A DNA stretch of 64,000 nt from Posidonia oceanica. Taxonomy: Eukaryota > Streptophyta > Magnoliopsida > Alismatales > Posidoniaceae. The position numbers and the translations under genes are program-made. Shown in pieces: positions 23,070-35,200 of the stretch; the first letter of the stretch is position 1; each line of letters starts with the position of its first letter. The DNA lies in contig JAZBRS010000026.1 in the NCBI GenBank assembly GCA_037176725.1, positions 154,019,501-154,083,500 on the forward strand, in the 5' to 3' direction. The notes under the pieces are model-generated. The model did no database searches, had not been told where the DNA came from, and saw only the letters and a list, made by a program, of their open reading frames with translations.

Positions 23070-23300
23070 ATGAGTGGTGAGTTAACAGACTCAACACCGG
23101 ATAATGGGGTTATCGGCCCAAGGAGTTGACGGACTCTTCATCGGATAGTTTGGGTTATCAGTCCAAGGAGAAAAATGCCGGGCGTGATGATGGATGCCAT
23201 CCGAGCAGTTTGGGTTACTAGCCCAAGCAAAAGGATCAAGACAGTATAATGGGTGTCATTCGAGCAGTTTGGGCTGCCAACCCGAAAAAGCGATAGTTTA
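23070..23300 (-). repeat. Hairpin-type repeats of element C
   Basis: About 45-bp units: GGAGTTGACGGACTCTTCAT, then CGGATAGTTTGGGTTATCAG on the + strand. The reverse complement gives the same unit as in A and B (CCCAAACTATCCG..GAGTCCGTCAACTCC). Units are more diverged than in B. Confidence 0.65.
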
Positions 23301-23433
23301 TAGTCCTATCAACCAGAAGCGATGACAGGAACGCCAAAAACCCAAATGTGGGGCAGAAGATGCGAATGGCCCGTGACAGTTTAGGAGTGTCAGCTTGGAA
23401 GGGAGTGATACCACAGAGTGGCAAAAAAAGATG

Positions 23434-23461
23434 CCCCTGGTATCAGGGCTGATACCAGGGG
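23434..23461. repeat. Perfect 11-bp inverted repeat CCCCTGGTATC
   Basis: Arms 23434-23444 and 23451-23461 around AGGGCT. The same arms occur in B (57818-57828 and 57835-57845) and in decayed form in A (about 12007-12033). Confidence 0.7.
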
Positions 23462-23599
23462 ACAGCTGAAGCACCCTTGGCATCGAAAAGTGAAGGATAA
23501 GGATAAAACTGACATGTTTGTCAAGAGAGTAGTTGGGGGTACCAGCCCGGCAGACATTTTGATGGTTGTCAACCAAGCAGTTTGGGCTACTAGGTCGAG

Positions 23600-23895
23600 C
23601 GAGGCACCAAAGAGCACGCAAAAGAAGCTTGTCCTCGTCCAGGGAACGAGGAGATAAGGCGAGTGAGGCTCCGAAGAGACACGCAAAAGAGGCTTGTCCT
23701 CGTCTAGGGAACGAGGAGACAAGGCGAGCGAGACTCCGAAGAGACACGCAAAAGAGGCTTGCCCTCGTCCAGGGAACGAGGAGACAAGGCGAGCGAGGCT
23801 CCGAAGAGACACGCAAAAGAGACTTGTCCTCGTCTAGGGAACGAGGAGACAAGGCGAGCAAGGCTTCGAAGAAACACGCAAAAGAGGCTGAAATG
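23600..23895. repeat. 65-bp tandem repeat in element C, about 4.5 copies
   Basis: The anchor GAACGAGGAGA recurs at 23644, 23709, 23774 and 23839, an exact 65-bp period. 65 is not a multiple of 3, so the open frames crossing it on both strands are not evidence of a protein. Confidence 0.85.
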
Positions 23896-25177
23896 TGATA
23901 AGTTTCGGACTTACCGACCGTGAAGATAACGGGAATACCAAAACCTAGAGGTTTAGCAGAGGTTCATAGACGGTCCCGTGACAGTTAGGGTTGTTAGCCC
24001 GCAGGAGTGGCTGCAGCTTCTGCGCTGGATGGAGCATCTGTGCAATTAAGTTGAACTGTCGGGGTGTTGTTGCAATTTACCCAATCCAAGGGTCATTGGT
24101 GCTTTTGGCTGGTTGTATGATGCTCTGGACTGTATATCAGACTAAGGAGGTTCTCATGACAATGCCCGTGGCGGTGCAGAAGGCTCTGAGATATATTTCG
24201 TAGTTTTGCGAAAAGATAGGGGCTTGAATGCAGATTTTCTATCTGGTGCGCATGACAATTTCGGTCGGTCCTGAGGACAAATGCCAGGTGTGATGGTTGT
24301 GTCCTCTGTGGAGAGGCTACCCTGAGTGAGTCCGGCATCGATCTGATTGGACTTTGAAATTCTGAGAAACTACGGGGACTTTTCTGCAATTTTCCCGTAT
24401 AGTAATTTCTACTGGGTGTTTTCTGATTTTGCAACCCTGCCAAGCTTGGGGGTGCCATCCACAAGATTTTGAGGGGTGCTGATAAGAAATTTCCCAAAAC
24501 CTGGGTTATTTCGATGCTTCTGCAAAAGTTGGGGACTTAATTGCAGTTTTTGAAACTTGAGGGAGTATGCTGTCATTCTGCTGATTCCACTGCTTCTACT
24601 GCTCATTCTGGATGTGGCTGCCACTGAGGCACTGGTGCTGATTGTGATTTGGCACTTTTGCCAACTGTTGATTGTTGTTCTGGTATTTTTCCAAACTTGA
24701 GGGCCTGTTTGCAATTTTCACAGCCTTAGGGGTTTTAAAGCAATTTTTGCTGATCTTGGGTGGTGACTGTGATCTCGGGAACCTGTCCTGTGATTCCACA
24801 TATGCCTAGGGCCTTGTATGTGATTTTGCAACAATTGGGGGACTTGTTTGCAATTTTATTGGGTAAATTGCATCCTGAACCCTGTGCATGGCACTGTGTA
24901 GGTGAAGCAATGCTGTCAACTTCTGTTGGAGAAAATTTTCTTAACCGGTGGGTCCCACCAGTTACAAATGCCAGCAACTGATTTGCATTTTCCAAGCATT
25001 TTCGATTTTGCAAACTTTACTGTCAATTGTATCAAAATTTTGATTTGTTTTTTTGTTTTTTTTTTTGCACTGATTTCTTGGCCTTCTCCTCTGCGTCTCT
25101 TGGCCTTCTTGCTCAACTCTTCTCTTTCCACTCTTCTTGCACTTCTCCTCCCCTCCGATACGGCGGCACAGTAGGAA
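23896..25177 (+). other. Spacer upstream of antisense PMD-1 in element C
   Basis: No protein recognised. Loose repeats of 'GGGGACTT..TTGCAATTTT' occur from 24360 to 24860. A T-rich stretch (25040-25075) lies about 100 bp before the PMD-1 start. No clear TATA box and no AACGTT cluster here, unlike element D. Confidence 0.45.
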
Positions 25178-28100
25178 ATGGCAGATGACGGCGACATAGG
25201 AGAGGGCGTCGGGGCTGCGAGGGAGCTTTCCTCGGGCAGTGGCGGAAGGGCAAACGTGCGCGGCATAGGAGCGACTCCCGCGGGCAGCGATGGCACGCAG
25301 GGGGGCTTGCCGATTGAGGGCGGCACTGAGGTTGACTCGCTGGCTGGGGGCTCCACGTCAGGGAGCGACACATGGGCTGGAGGCTCGACCGGTTGTGGCG
25401 GCACGCAGGAGGACCTCTCGACGTCCTAGAGTGGCTCGTCGACGGAGGAAGGAGGGGCCACGGCCAGTGGTGGTGATGCGGGAGTCGTCTGCCCACCTCC
25501 GGGGACTGTTGGCGACGTTCCACCGCAGAGGTGCATTGACTCGCAAGGTGCGGCCGGAAAAGAAGACCGCGGGAAGGCTGTTGTGGACCCCGGCAGTGCA
25601 CGACCGGTGGCTCCGGCGACATCAATCCAGGTAGGCCAAATCCTTCCCTCTGAAATTCTGGTACATGCTCCTGAATCAAGAACACTGCCATCTTGCTTGA
25701 ATTTTGCCAAATTTCCGACTGATTTTCTCTGATAATGCATACTGAAAATAATAATGCTTGATAATGTTTGTATGCAAGATAAGTTGCATATGCATACTGA
25801 AGTTGATCTTGCATGCTTGAACATTGAAACGATAAGTGCTTGAAATTTAATTCAAAATGTTTGCATTTGATGCTGCAATTCTGCCATTTTTTGCAAATTT
25901 CGGGGAAACTTCTGTATTCCAAGATAATGTGGGTCTACAATTTTAAATGAACTCCAGAATATTTGTGTATCTTCTAAAAATGCAATCTTGCAACAACTGT
26001 GCGAACTTGGGTCTACCTTCCTTTTGCAATAGCAGTATGCAAATTATCCAAAAATTACGAAAAGATCGCAATTAAATAACTTGTGATTTACCATGCTAGT
26101 TCGAAGACTTCGTCATGGTCCAGGAACTTCTGTCATGTCTTGCAAAGCCTGCCGTACTTTGTCGAGGCCGTAATTCTGGCGAAGTTCTGCAATTTACCCA
26201 CTTCTAGGGTCTTTAAGCAATTTTTATGCCTGTTTATAGTGGATGCCACTGCAATTTGCCTGTTCTTCAACAGTTCATGCTATGTCTGCTGTTTTTGCAA
26301 ACTTTCTAGAAATTTATGCGGTGTTTTGCACATTTCTGCAATTTACCCACTTCTAGGGTCTTTTCTGCAATTTTCATGCTTTGTTTATAGTGGATGCCAC
26401 TGTTATTTGCCTGTTGGTACTTCTAAGATTTAACTGCAAGAATACTCTGTATTGACAGCTCTGTTTTGCAGTCGGGGCGTGGCTCTATGCCATAGACAAG
26501 CGCTTCTAGCCCTCAGGCTTTGAGTCAGAGAGTCTCCAACTCTCGCACACTGACTTTAGGTGGTTCTGCTGCTCGGTCTACGAGCCACGGAGCTTCTAGC
26601 TCTCGAGGTCCGAGTCGGGGGGCTTCAGGTTCTCGAGTTGCGAGTTGAGGTGCCTCGGGTTCTAGGGCTGCGAGCGGTTCTCGGTTCTCGAGCCACGGTG
26701 CCTCTAGTTCTCGGGTCTCTACCTCGAGCTACCCGTCTTCGAGGACAGTGAGCGCACTAGGGGAGCCTGCCGGATTGGTTTCGCCGATCATACCTGAGGA
26801 GGTAAGCTTTAAATTTGCCAGAGTTTGCTTCAGTTTGCTAACTGCTCAAATATCTCTGTTTTCTGACCCGTGGGATGCGAATGCAGGAGCGAGGGAACCA
26901 TGGCAGACGCCTATTGGATCCCAACCATATCTACGAGAGGGAGGACTTCCCAGTACGTGGTTCTTTTCCTTAAGCTGTCCTTCGTTTTTGATTTAACGAG
27001 TAACTGATCCCAATACTTCCCTTGCAGACTAGGGATGCTACCAGGACCATGAGGTGCCACTGGGCACCGATGTTGGAGCATTTTGGGCGGCTGCCCACGC
27101 ACCTACAGGAGTTTTTGCTCCACCACACTCCTTTTGGCGGTTTGCTGCGGATTCCGGCCATTCACGGCAATTACCTCTTCTTCTGGGCTTTAGCGGAGCG
27201 TTGGCGACACGAGACGCATACGTTCCACTTCCCATACGGGGAGATGACTGTACTGCCCGAGCACTGGGCGCTGCTGATAGGTCTGTGCTTTGAAGGCGAG
27301 CCTATTGTAGGGAAGACGACGCAGGGGTTTGCTATGGCACCCAGCTTGTTGGGGAGAGTGACTCCCAGGAACAACCGGTCAAAGTGCACCTTCCCGCTTT
27401 CTTGGCTTCGCAGCTGGACTGACTTGTGGCCTGAGCCGACAGCTGGTACGAGGTAGTCGCAGTTCATGCTTCGACACTTTCTTTTGGAGTTGTTATACCT
27501 GTTCTTTTGCGACGCTTTTGGGTACTGTGTGCATGCCGACTGGCTGATATATTTGGCAGACCTGGAGCGTCTGGACCTGTATGACTGAGGCAGAGCTAGC
27601 TATGCTTGGCTGCTTTGCGGGTTAGACAGCGTCGTTCAGCTGGGATGATGTTCATATGTGGGCTTGTACCCTCTGCTCACGGTGAGTCCTGCTTTGCTTA
27701 AAGCAATACTGGGCGATAGTTAATACTGCTGTTTAAGAACTGTTCTGACTTCTTATGTTCTGTTTTGACAGTACTGGGCGATAGAGCACACGATGCGGGG
27801 TCATTACTTCTACCGGCTTCGCCCTGAGCTGCTTCCTTTACCACGGCAGTGGTGTGAGCCTGACCACAAGCTAGCCTCGGGCGTCTTCAGTTACGAGGCA
27901 TAAAGATACCTGTTGGACCTACAGCGCCTGGAGGATGTAAGTCTGCTTTCTTTGCTTTTATTTCTGCTGCAGATTACTGTTCTTGCTAGCTTCTGACTCA
28001 GCTCTTGCTTGTTGGCTGATCCAGGTCTGGCTCTGTCCTTTCGAGGAGTTTGGGGGACTAGATTGGGTTCCCTGGAACTTGGCACGGGAGTTGAGGGAGC

Positions 28101-28957
28101 GACATATGAGGTTTTACTACCTGAAGAAGTCCGCCTTCTACCTCCCAGAGCGGGTTCGTCACCAGATGGCCGACAGGTTCTGTATCCCCCTGCCTCCTCC
28201 TACTGATATGGGATCAATAGCCTATACCCAGGTGAGGGCTCATGTAGCGACTGCTGCTGCTCGAGAGCGTTCGCTCAGATACTTCCTTGATGGTGTGGAG
28301 CACGAGGAGTATCAGAACTGGTTTCGCCTGGTTGGGAAACCACTTCTCTTCCCCGAGGTGCTGAGGGAGACACAACGTGGGATGTGGTACTGCGCTGATT
28401 GGGCTAAGGTATAACAAATCGCCTTATCTGTGTTTATATGCAATTGCTTGTTATCTGTCTGACTGAGTTGCTGGCTTTTGTAGGGCTTTGAGGAGGCTTT
28501 CAAGGCCTTCTACGATGACATGCGGGAGAAGGAGGTAAAAACCTGGCTAAATCATCATTTAAAATATACTTCTGTTTTTTACTGGCTCTGACAGACTTTT
28601 CTCTACAAGCTACGAGGTGGCAAGCTGGTCGGGAGGTTTGCATTTTAATTATTTCTGCCAATAATAAATGCTGTAGTGCTTCTCCTACTTCTGTCTTAGT
28701 TTCTGCTTTCTGTTTCTCAGGGCAGAGATCCTGGAAGGGAGATGAACATGGCAAGCAGTGAGGACTTCTCTGTGGATCATGAGGAGGAGGACAGGTCCAG
28801 TGGTGAGGACGTTGGTACCTCCACACGTGCTGCTTCACGGACCTAGGCTGCTAGGATTTCCAAGAGACTGACCCGGAAGGTGGCCCGCACTATAGTTGAG
28901 AGGGCCCGCAGTGAGGATCCCAGTTCTGAGGAGGAGTACAGCTTGTGGGAGCAGTAG
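25178..28957 (+). pseudogene. PMD-1: nine-exon plant mobile domain gene, antisense in element C
   Basis: Proposed exons by GT-AG sites: 25178-25630, 26472-26801, 26887-26952, 27028-27681, 27772-27936, 28025-28408, 28484-28534, 28595-28635 and 28721-28957. Exons 1-2 code a Gly/Ser/Ala-rich region. Exon 4 has the PMD core: 'HWAPMLEHFGRLPTHLQEF', 'FWALAERWRHETHTFHFPYG', then 'EMTVLPEHWALLIGL'. Later exons give the usual long helical part ('LRERHMRFYYLKKSAFYLPE' in exon 6) and an acidic end. This matches PMD (aminotransferase-like) proteins found in plant transposons and in MAIN-family proteins. Stops break exons 1, 2, 4, 5 and 9, mostly TAG or TGA where CAG or TGG is expected. Upstream is a T-rich stretch; PMD-2 follows about 500 bp downstream. 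Confidence 0.8.
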
Positions 28958-29450
28958 CAGGATAGAGAAAATACTCATTTTTGTTAAATCTCAGCCATTT
29001 TTAAAGAAATTTGAAAAGAGCTTGAATTTTGGGCAAAAATACCCAATAAATACAAATTTTTGTCAAAACAAAGTCTGATGCATGCTTGAGCACTTAGAAT
29101 GTGTCATGGGACGTGTTTGTGGTGTTTATGCAGCTTTTCTACAGGTATTTGGGCGTTCTAGCCCCTTTTGGAGTGCATACAGACAGTTCTGGCTAACTGT
29201 CTGAAAACTGCATTTCGTGCAGATTTTTCGCACCTGGACTTTTCACTGATATGGGACGCTTCTGCTAACCGTTGCATATGTGCGACCATATATACCGCAT
29301 TCCTCTACTGCCGTAGAGGTCCTCTCGGTCAACTTGCCTGAAATGGCCGCTCTGTAGTCTACTGACAGGCACCCATGCATTCACAGGCTGGCTGCAGGCT
29401 AGCTGGCTCATGGGATTCTCCTGCCACCTTCTGCTCTGTTCTTTGTAGGG

Positions 29451-30921
29451 ATGCTGTACGACTTGGCTTCCACATCATTATTGCCTTCTAGCCCTTCCAC
29501 CTTAGTGTTGGAGACGGTGCTTGTGTTGGCTCTTGGAGGATTGGCCGATCATGGTGAGTATGGCTTCTCCTTGCTTCTCTTTATCCTTTCCTTGCATGAG
29601 ATTTTGCATGGTTCTTGAGGGTGTTTCCATGCTTTCTTGTATGCAGGGCTTTCCCACTATGGTGACACCTGCTCGATGCTCAGATGTTCTACGGGCCTGG
29701 ATTGAGGCGCTTACAGTGGAAGATTGTGAGAGGCTACGGTCCTGGGGGATTTCCACAAAGTTTCTGAGTATTGCCAATGTGGAAGTGAGCCGATATTTAC
29801 TCTGTGCTGCGGCCCGATTCGGGAAACCAGCCTTCCATGTTTTCCACTTTGGGCAGGTGGAAATGACTCCCACCTTGGAAGAAGTGCGGTAGATTTGTAG
29901 TTTGTCGAGGCTGCAGGGGCCTACAATCTTTACGCGGCGTTATGGCTATCTGTCTGTACTAAAACTGTTAACCGGACTCCGGTCAGGTGACTGCGACCGC
30001 CACTTGGTCTGTAGAGATGGTGACTCGCCAATGCTTCGTCTGGGATATTTTGATGAGGTGGCACAGAAGCGTGCTGTGCTAGACGATGACCTGTGGTTTT
30101 GTGGATTCGTCGTCCACTTTCTAGGGGAGCTGGTTTTTAGTCATGGTAGAATGCCTGTCGCCATTGAGGTGGCGGAGATTGCTTTAGCTATGGTGAGCAG
30201 GCAGATAGATCTAGTTCCTATTATTCTAGCTGAGACATACTAGGCCTTGGACCGCGCTCTGTGGCGCTGCCGGCACTTCTACGGCTGCAGTGCCCTGATT
30301 CAGGTGATATGCTGCTACTGTCTACTGTTTACTACTTTGCACTTGCTTTGCTGACTTTGCTTTTCAACAGGTTTGGCTTGCTGCACACATGGGGGTAGAG
30401 GTCATGCATCCCCAACACTCTGCTTTATATGTGTACTGCCGCAACGGTCACTCCTAGACTATTCCTTGTGTTCGTGACGCCCACCATGTGCTGGCGGCCT
30501 GACCAAGGATGTGGTGACCTGGCGCATCATCCCTGCCGATGCGGAGCCTTTCACCGTTTTCTTCAATGATAGTGACATGCATTTGCTTGTTCTCCCTGGA
30601 TTCACCAGAGGTGTGGAGTATCATCCCATCCGGGTGATGCGGCAATTCGGCTACTGCCAGGATGTATTTGAGCAAGACACGATGCCGGCCCTGTATCGGG
30701 AATATCCAATAGGCTCTGCTGCGATGACCACCAAGCTGGCTCGCATGCTGTATCGCTGTATCTATTCGAATAGGATCCCTATGATGAAGGGTTCTGGCTA
30801 CACTGTAGAGTATGAGACTCACATCGTCGAGACTTGGCCCATTTGCGAGGTTCCGCCAGGCACTCTCTCATTCCCCGGTGCTGGGAGCTCATCGGGGCGC
30901 ACCCCAGATTCTGATATCTGA
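29451..30921 (+). pseudogene. PMD-2: second PMD-type gene, antisense in element C
   Basis: The exon at 29647-30303 holds 'CSDVLRAWIEALTVEDCERL', then 'FGQVEMTPTLEEVR' (the 'LEEV' PMD signature), then 'FVVHFLGELVFSHGRMPVAI'. A GT donor at 30304 and AG at 30369-30370 lead to the last exon, which ends at TGA 30919-30921. It is probably preceded by a short exon ending at 29553 (GT at 29554, AG at 29645-29646); the coding start could be ATG 29551. Stops at about 29890 and 30241 and a frameshift near 30500 break the frame. The final Ser/Gly/Pro-rich tail is open. It resembles PMD-1 only in general plan. The second member of the pair could have a distinct role, unknown. Confidence 0.7.
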
Positions 30922-32288
30922 AATGCTGTTTGTGTGTCTGTACACGCTGTGTCTGTAACAACAGAGTCTGTAGTTGGCCTATGGGAATACAAAAATTTGG
31001 CTTTATCTTGCTTGCTTGCATAATTTGTGGCTGTTGTTCGTTTGGTTCTATTGTACGCAGAGAAGGTTTGCTGTCTGCAACTATGCAAATGGATACTTCA
31101 TGCCGGCGTTCTGCGCCTGGGACCATCGCTGTGCTGGTCCGCGGACCGTTTGTGCGCGGACAGAGCGCTTTCTATGTTCGACATGCATAGACGATGCCTT
31201 GGGACTCCGGCCCATGGCGCCTGGTTCACAAACCAGGGCTTTTGCTGCCTTGCTGCCCTTTGAGAGTGGTGCGGGTATGATCCTCCGCTCCAGGGTGGTT
31301 TCTAAAAGGTACTGGGTGCTCAGAGTGTCTTTGTTAAGCCATCGTCAGCTGTACTGACCCAGTGGTTGCCCGGTAGGTAGCCATGATGCCTTGCGAAGTC
31401 GAGAGGACGAAATGTATGCTTATTGCTAAGAATGCATGCCTGATTAATGCGATTCGTGTTGTCCTCAGTTCTAAGAAAGCTTTTGATGCCTGCTATGGGG
31501 GAAAGAGACGTCTTCGACTCACGAGACCCTACCTAGGCTACCAGACTATGGATGGCTCTCAATTAAGTGCGGCATTGCGTCGGGGATGTGTATGCTGGGT
31601 GGAGGTGAAACAGGCTTCATGCCAAACCCGCTAGACCCTACACTCGCTCTTTTGCGGTTCAAATTCTTTTCTCCCTTTCAGGCGCATAGGTTTGCTCTAT
31701 CCCTGGGCTTGGAGGTATAAGGGTGCCTGGTACGGTGCAGTGAGGTTGCTGCTGGTTTAGGGGTGGCTGGTCCCTACAAGGTTTGTGCGGGCTTTTAGGC
31801 ACTGGCTTCGACTCCTCTCCAAGGTCAGTCGTAGGGACAGAGTTAGTCTATTTGCCTCTCTCATGGGTCGACTTCTATCTGCGTCTTCTATCTTCTGCAT
31901 TTTTATTGCCCCTACGCTAGATTTTTCTGGCTCAACCTAACATTTTATCTCCCTCTTGGGGGTGTAGGTTCTAGGAGGAGTTTGGTTATTTCGCCCTGCT
32001 CACAGTGGATGGTGGCTCCCTCACTATGCTAAGACATCTAAGTAGTGTCAACTAAGGAAGAACGAATTCTTTCCGTAGCAGGCGAGCTATTCCGATTTTC
32101 ATCATCGGGCCTGCAGGGCGATGCATGCAAATGCAGTTTACTTATGCTCTATTCATGTGCTAAAGTGCAGGAATAAAGTAAACATGTATGCAAATGCGGG
32201 GATGCAATAAGAGGAATGCGTGCGGAAATGCAAAGGAAGAAGACTTTGCAAGGCAAGCATATGGGCCTCGGTCACTGGTAGTACTTCT
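30922..32288. other. Spacer between antisense PMD-2 and the 3' end of pol in element C
   Basis: No domain recognised in any frame; the frames at 30930-31360 and 31383-31634 look like chance. It may contain the 3' part of a decayed gene. Confidence 0.4.
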
Positions 32289-35200
32289 TCAGGTAGCATG
32301 CATTGACGGGCTCTGGTAGCTCATTCTGATCCATGTCCTGCAAGACAGCCGCACCTCCAGAAAAGATTCGTTTGATAATGAACGGGCCGTGCCAGTTGGG
32401 TTAGAATTTACCTCGACCATCAGGGAGGTGGATGGCTCGCAAACCAGGTTGCCGGGTGTGAAGTTTCTAGGCCTGACTTTCTTCTGATAGGACCTAGCCA
32501 TCCGCTTCTGATAGCACTGAGCGTGATGCAGGGCCTGCAACCTACGCTCATCAATTAGGTTCAACTGTATGCAGCGGTCTTCGACCCACTCTGCTTCTTC
32601 CAGCTCTGCCTCTCACAGGATTCGGAGTGAGGGGATCTCCACTTCAATGGGTAGGACATCCTCCATGCCATAAGTGAGTGAATAAGGGGTTGCCCCTGTT
32701 GAGGTCCGGACTGATGTTCTGTAGGCCCAAAGTGCATACGAAAGTTTCTCGTGCCAGTTCTTGTGAGTTTCTGCCATCTTCTTTAGGATCTTCACCAGAT
32801 TCTTGTTGGCTGATTCAACTGCCCCGTTCATCTGTGGCCGGTATGGCGAGAATCTGTGGTGCTTGACTTTGTAGCTGTGCAGATATTCCTCAAGCCTCTT
32901 GGCAATGAAGTTGGTGCCATTGTCGGAGATGACAGCATGCGGGACCCCATATCTGGCAATGATGTTGTTCCTGATGAACTTTTCTGTTGCCGCGGCCGTG
33001 ACTGTTTTGTACGAGGCTGCCTCCACCCATTTGGTGAAATAATCAATTGCTACCAGTATATAGTGGTGGCCGTTGGAGGCTGCAGGATGTATGGCTCCGA
33101 CGACGTCTACCCCTCAGGTTGAGAAGGGCCAGGGTGTGGACATGCTGTGCAATTGCTGCGGAGGCGCATGTATAAAATTCCCATGTATTTGGTAGTTGTG
33201 GCATCTGCGCACGAACTGACAGCAATCTGTCTCGATGGTTGACCAGAAGTAGCCTTGCAACATGATCTTCTTGGCGAGGAGCACTCTGCTCATATGCGGG
33301 CCGCATGATCCTGCATGAACCTGAAGCATCAGTGCATCTGCTTCTTTCTTGTGTACGCAGCGTAGGAGCATTTGGTTGTAGGACCTTCTGTAGAGGTGTC
33401 CTGCTCCTAAGACATATTTGGATGCCAAGCGTGCCATAGTCTTTCTGTCTGCTGTCGAGGTGCCAGATGGGAGGTTGCCGGATTCTAGAAAGGACCTGAT
33501 ATCATGATACCATGGTAGTTCCCCTACTGAATCTGCCTCTTCGATGCTCATGCAGTGTGCAGGCTGTTTTGTACGAGTAACTGATACATCTACCACATGG
33601 TCCTCTGGTATGGAAAGCCAGGATGCTAGGGTTGCCATTGCGTCTGCATACGCGATCTTGGCCCTGTTCATGAAGGTGAAGCAAGTTTCTTCGAATCCTT
33701 CGATAAGCTTCAGCAGGTACTCATGGTAAGGTACCATCTTTGGGTCCTTTGTCTTCCAATTGCCATTAACTTGGGAGATGACCAACATGGTGTCTCCGTG
33801 CACTTGCAATTTCTTAACGCCATGCACAAGTGCGAGCTGGAGTCACAGGATGCAGGCTTCGTACTTCGCCTCATTGTTGGTGCAGGGGAAGGTCATCTTC
33901 CTGGCAAATGGGATCAGCTGTCCCTGCGGTGTTGCTAGAACTGCGCTGATGCCTCGACCTCTTTTGTTAACTACGCCGTTGAAGTACATGTGCCATTGTA
34001 GCTCGTCTTCGGGATCCTTCTGCTCGGAATCCTCCATGGCGAATAAGATGTCTTCGTTAGGAAACTGCGTCTGCAGAGGCTAATAAACAGGCAAAGGTAG
34101 GTCGGCCAGATGATCTACTATAGCCTGTCTCTTCATCGATTTTTGGGTGACAAAGGTGATGTCGTACTGGGATAGCAGGACTTGCCACTTGACGCATCGT
34201 CCTACTAAGGCTGGCTTCTGGAAGAGATACTTCATCGGGTCGTGCCGACACAGAAGCAGGATTGGATATGCCATCATATAGTGCCTCAGCTTTTGGGCAG
34301 CCCAGATGAGGGAAAGGCAGACCTTTTCTATCATGCTGTACTTGGCTTTGCAATCATTGAACTTCTTGCTCAGGTAGTAAATGGCCCGCTCTCTGTGACC
34401 TGATTCGTCGTGCTGGCCTAGGACTGCGCCCATAGAGTGCTGCGTGGTAGAAAGGTATAGCAGTAAGGGTCTCCCTGGCGTGGGAGGTACTTGAACTAGA
34501 GGTTTGATGAGCAGCTGCTTGATCTTGTCGAATGCGGCTTGACATTCGTCGCTCCAACAGATCTGTGCATTCTTCCTCAGGAGCTTGAAGATCGGCTTGC
34601 AAATTGGGGTGAGCTGCACAATGAATCGACTGATGTATTGCAGTCGTCCCAACTGACCTCAGACCTCTTTTTTAGTGGTGGGGGGTGGCATTTCCACAAT
34701 GGCTCTAGCTTTACTAGGGTCCACCTCAATTCCCCTCTGGTTGACAATGTATCCCAAGAGTTTTCCAGATGACACGTCGAAGACGCACTTGTTGGGATTG
34801 AACCTGAGCTTGTAGCACTTGAGGCGGTCAAACAGCTTCTTTAGGCAGGCGAGGTGATCCTTGGGCTCTCGGGATTTAGCGATCATATCGTCCACATAGA
34901 CTTCGACCTCTTGGTGCATTAAGTCATGGAACAAAGCAGTCATGGCTCTCTGATAAGTTGCCCCGGCATTCTTCAGTTCGAACGGCATCACTCTATAGCA
35001 GAAGACTCTCCAGGGGGTGATAAAAGATGTCTTCTCCATGTCTTCTTCTGCCATTTTGATTTGATTGTAGCCTGAAAAGCCATCCATGAAGGATAGCATC
35101 TTGTGGCCCGCCGTATTGTCTACCAGGACATCTATGTGCGGCAGAGGGAAGTCGTCCTTGGGACTGGCTTTGTTCAAATCCCTGTAGTCAATGCACATGC

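Noticed and set aside
23298..23861. 187-codon - strand frame
   Set aside because: Mostly the translation of the 65-bp tandem array; 65 bp is not a codon multiple and the protein has no consistent repeat or domain.
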